DNA from: Epiperipatus broadwayi
Taxonomy: Eukaryota; Onychophora; Udeonychophora; Euonychophora; Peripatidae
Direction of reading: 5' to 3'
Assembly (NCBI GenBank): GCA_028023455.1
Contig: JAQFVV010006197.1
Coordinates: 17,173,254-17,237,253, forward strand
DNA length: 64,000 bases
The notes below the pieces were generated by a model. That model did no database searches, had not been told where the DNA came from, and saw only the letters and a program-made list of their open reading frames with translations. The position numbers were made by a program, and so were the translations under genes. Positions 60,713 through 64,000 of the stretch are shown here, in pieces (position 1 is the first letter of the stretch; each line of letters starts with the position of its first letter).

Positions 60713-61651
60713 CACCTGGGTCTCGTTTTCCGCGATAAATAGGTTCCTCAGAAAACGTGCAAACAAAATCGCGCAAAAATAGACGTAACTTACCTTGAAA
60801 AAGGGGAGATACGGACTGTGATTTTTCAAAAATCGCGTAAAAGCAAAGCACCAATGTGAAATTACTTTAAAATTTGCGCAAAAAAAAAAATAAGGAAATA
60901 AAATATGACTAATAAAAAATTTCAAATTTGAAAAAAATTGATACAAGACAAACTTTTTTTAACTATAATATTTAATTTTATTCAAAACAATATATTTTTA
61001 TGCATAATTTACAGTAATTTACATTTTTTAATACACGTTTTAATTATTATTGCCATTTGCCGATAAACAGGTTCGTTTGCAAACTGGTAAAAAATCAGAT
61101 TCTTCACAAGAAGAAATACAACTAGTGCCAACGTCACTCTCATGTTGTGTTAATGGATTTCTGGTGTCAACGTAATTGGTAATTAATCTAACAACTAAAA
61201 ATTAAATTCTTATTTTTGTCTTTAATTTTTTAATTTTCAATTTTAATTGTGCCCACTGCTTTTAAAAATAAACTTGCGGACACTAAATGATTAATAATTG
61301 ATTACGTTCTTTTTTAAAAAGCAAAAACAGAATGTGATTTAAAATGCAAAATTAACACGCACAATGTTTGAACAAATTTACATTATAATCTTGTAAAATT
61401 TAATGTGTGTATACATAAAATATGGAAATCATGATTTTAATTTCATTATTGCATAAAATCTTACTATTATAAAGCACTGAAAATATTGAAATTACTAAGA
61501 TGAAAGTCGAATTCCAATAATGTGCTATTACTTTCAATATAACGTAAGTGTGAGAAATTTATTATTTAAAGTAATAGCGCATTATCGGAGTTCGACTTCC
61601 GGAGAAACGTGAATCGCGTTTAATAAATCTGCGTAAAAAGAGACCCAGGTA
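60713..61651. mobile_element. Tigger/pogo-like non-autonomous DNA transposon
   Basis: The ends are inverted repeats: ACCTGGGTCTCGTTTTCCG at 60714 and its counterpart GAGACCCAGGT at 61640-61650, both bordered by TA. The left end has the CGCGATAAATAGGTTCC phrase seen in many Tigger/pogo-type MITE ends. Both ends are richer in CG than the interior. There is no transposase. An internal hairpin lies near the right end. Confidence 0.65.
61501..61602. repeat. Hairpin inside the Tigger-like element
   Basis: AAAGTCGAATTCCAATAATG (61503 on) pairs with 61567-61600 (...GCATTATCGGAGTTCGACTT), forming a stem of about 32 bp with a few mismatches and a loop of about 32 bases. Confidence 0.8.
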
Positions 61652-61949
61652 TATATATATTCTATGGTAAAACTTGCACTTTTAATACTATTTCTAAATT
61701 TTTTCTATATTAAAATATGTAATCTAATTGAAATGTATATATTTTCAAAGTTAAATTATAATTTTCAAATCATTCATTCATTTTTATCACGTTATTTTTT
61801 TTGAAAGATATAAATCTTTTGCTTGTAACATTTCTTATTTTTCTAACTCTTATCTTCCCCAAAATCATTTCAATCCATCACTTTTATATAATTATTCTTC
61901 ATATGATTATCCCATGACTTCAGCTTATTCATTGCTATTTGAGCAGCAT

Positions 61950-62070
61950 ACTTTTTCTTCAGACCTCAATGCCACATATTGTAAGCTTTAATAACTAATA
62001 CACGTCATCCCTATCTAGTGCTGTTCTATTCAATATTCCCTGACTAATTTCAAGCTTATGGAATAGTGAA
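61950..62070. repeat. Partial copy of the 58.5 kb foldback element
   Basis: CTAGTGCTGTTCTATTCAAT, ATTCCCTGACTAATTTCAAG and CTTATGGAATA correspond to one arm of the foldback at 58450-58750. Only one arm is present. Confidence 0.45.
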
Positions 62071-62606
62071 ATAATGCATTAGATTTTCACAAACATTTTT
62101 TTTTTTAATGTGCAACTTGTAATAAAACAAAATGAGTAAATGTAAAAGTATACCTTATAAAACTATAGCTTCCTCAAATAAATTGGATATATAGCCTCTC
62201 ATTATTATCTTTGCATGCCAAATCAACATCACACTTCAAAATGTGTCACTTGACAAAATGATTGTTTACGCTCTAGATCTGACATTGTTATGGTGAGGTA
62301 ATTGTAAGAACTGTATTAAGATAAGAAAAAAATATTTTGTATGTCTTAATACTGCTCTGAATAGTCAATCTGTAAACTAATAATTTTGATTGATTCTTGG
62401 CTGAGGAATATGAGAAAAAATTATTTACTTTGGCCTATTGAATGGATTTGTAATGCTAATCATTTTTAGATGTCTGAATTATATGCTTTTTATTTATTAG
62501 ATTTTTTTTCCTTAACACTATAAAATATAGCATCTTTAAATTTTCTTCACTTTTTCATTGATTAACTATGTGACAAGAATGGTCATCTCTAATTGTAGAC
62601 ATAGAT
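62071..62606. other. AT-rich stretch
   Basis: No gene or repeat is recognised. Confidence 0.35.
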
Positions 62607-62971
62607 GACATAAAGAGAAAAACTAGCTGATATAACTATTTAGTAACAAGACAGACAATGGGGTGAATTGAACACCAATAAAGAAATGGAAAAGCAGGAT
62701 TCTAGAATGAATACAAGAGATAAATACTATAAAGTCAAGGCAAATGGAATGGCGGGAAAGTATGGTTTAGACATTGGGCATAAAAAGATATTTGACATAA
62801 AGAGAAAAACTAGCTGATAAAACTGTTTTAAGTACCCAGATGGGCAATGGGGTGAATACCAATAAAGAAATGGAAAGGCGGGATTCTAGAATGAATACTA
62901 TGAATCAAGGTGAATGGAATGACAAGAAAGTGTGGTTTAGGTATTGATCATAAAAAGATATTCTAATTTAA
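62607..62971. repeat. Tandem duplication, period 187 bp
   Basis: GACATAAAGAGAAAAACTAG at 62607 recurs at 62794. Shared blocks include AATGGGGTGAAT, CCAATAAAGAAATGGAAA and GGATTCTAGAATGAATAC. The second unit is slightly shorter, with small indels. Confidence 0.9.
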
Positions 62972-64000
62972 ATTGGTATTGGTTTAACAAATGTATCTTT
63001 TAAATCTTAAAATAATTTACTATCTAGATTTGACAATTGAGTGCACATTTTAAAATTTTGTTACTTTTTTTATTGTTATTTATAAATATATTATTTGTTA
63101 ATTATTTCAATAATCATGTAAAAATAAGCATTTTTTTTCTTTAATTATAAATCAAACATAAATCATATTTTTGAAGTTTAATGAATAAAATAATTTCATG
63201 TTTACCCAAGATTTTGTTGTGTATGTGTGTATATATATAGCTGATATGTAAATCTTGTCCAAAAATATAATGCAGTGACTTTTAACATTTTAGTAAGATA
63301 AACAAATAAATATACTTACTTAATTATGCTTTAATTGCCATATTTAAATTAATTATATTTTTCAGTAGTGATTATTATTTCTTTATTAAATAAAATAATT
63401 TTACAAATTATATTTATACAATATTTAAATGCATATATACAGGATAAATATTGCTATAATGATTTTAATGTTGATCAGTATTCTGTTAATCTGGGACTGC
63501 ATAATTTGACATCTTATTTAATCCAGACAAAGTTAATAGTAATCTTCATAATGTCCAAATAATATAACTTATGTAGCATACAGATATTGTAATAAAAGTG
63601 CCATTTGTGCTTCTAGATGTGCATTATATTTGTAAATACTAATAATGGTATCAAACATCAACCCTCATTGATTTGAAGGTATATTACTGGTAAATTGGGT
63701 TAAAGTAGTTCTATGCATATGGTGATAATTAATATAGCACTGGGTCATCAACTGTATGTGACAGAAGATATAAAATTAAAATTGCTATTCTATGCAACAG
63801 TGATTACTTAAGTCAAATGAGCATTATAGAAAAGTACATTTGCCACATGGCAAAATTAATGAATTTTTATTTTGTTAATATAGGGTGACAGAGGATTGAA
63901 GTGCTATACTAAAGTTATTCCTGGACACTTTCACATTTAACTTTTCCAAAGTTTCTAAAGAATTTTATGTTAAATGTTTATATAATTGGCAGAAGTTCAC
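62972..64000. other. AT-rich stretch to the window end
   Basis: The small open frame at 63368-63562 shows no recognisable motif. I see nothing else. Confidence 0.35.

Noticed and set aside
60727-60752. A hammerhead-like CTGAGGA ... GAAAAC on the minus strand at the Tigger-like end
   Set aside because: There is no stem II between the two boxes. The sequence is explained by the conserved terminal repeat of the MITE.
63368-63562. 64-codon open frame near the window end
   Set aside because: Isoleucine-rich text expected from AT-rich DNA, with no homologous feature recognised.

Overview
This is a roughly 64 kb piece of AT-rich metazoan nuclear DNA, most likely from an invertebrate. The species cannot be named from the sequence. 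The evidence is the very low GC, long A/T runs, spliceosomal-type signals, one large C2H2 zinc-finger coding exon, and a dense crowd of decayed eukaryotic transposable elements. I see no bacterial-type operon and no CRISPR array.

The only intact protein-coding gene is at the right: a single 1110-codon exon (53529-56861, +) for a poly-zinc-finger nuclear protein. It is preceded by a splice acceptor and a short 5' UTR. A CCAAT/CRE-bearing segment with two good splice donors at 39.7-40.2 kb could be its distal promoter and first exon, which would make 40.2-53.36 kb a long intron filled with repeats. Two small candidate exons of an unidentified membrane protein lie on the minus strand near 11.6-11.9 kb.

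The rest is mobile-element history. From left to right: an L1/Tx1-like LINE tail (0.4-1.4 kb); a tRNA-like SINE (2.6 kb); a Ty3/mdg4-type LTR element with both LTRs (4.36-9.59 kb); a Penelope-like element on the minus strand whose flanking repeats carry tRNA-like and hammerhead-like segments (13.4-16.2 kb); an RTE-type LINE with a nested second 3' copy (16.4-19.9 kb); a GC-richer tandem repeat (21.2-21.8 kb); and a nearly canonical hammerhead ribozyme motif (23.0 kb).

Next comes a minus-strand structure with two 3.7-3.8 kb direct repeats around an interior with Gag-like coiled-coil remains and a polypurine tract (23.19-34.43 kb). I read it as an internally deleted retrotransposon with unusually long LTRs. 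It is followed by a palindromic MITE (34.7-35.1 kb), a near-perfect hairpin (36.2-36.36 kb), a 431-bp tandem repeat (36.8-37.6 kb), a second L1/Tx1-like fragment (37.7-38.3 kb), a Merlin/IS1595-type transposase remnant inside inverted repeats (42.2-43.0 kb), and a second LINE family on the minus strand (43.1-45.9 kb).

To the right are another tRNA-like SINE (47.7 kb), small RT scraps, a foldback element (58.45-58.75 kb), a CTCF-like site (59.43 kb), a Tigger/pogo-like MITE (60.7-61.65 kb) and a 187-bp tandem duplication (62.6-62.97 kb). All transposon reading frames seen are broken, so none looks autonomously active. The strongest unusual signals are the hammerhead-type motifs, the tRNA-like plus hammerhead composite in the Penelope flanks, and the giant-LTR structure.
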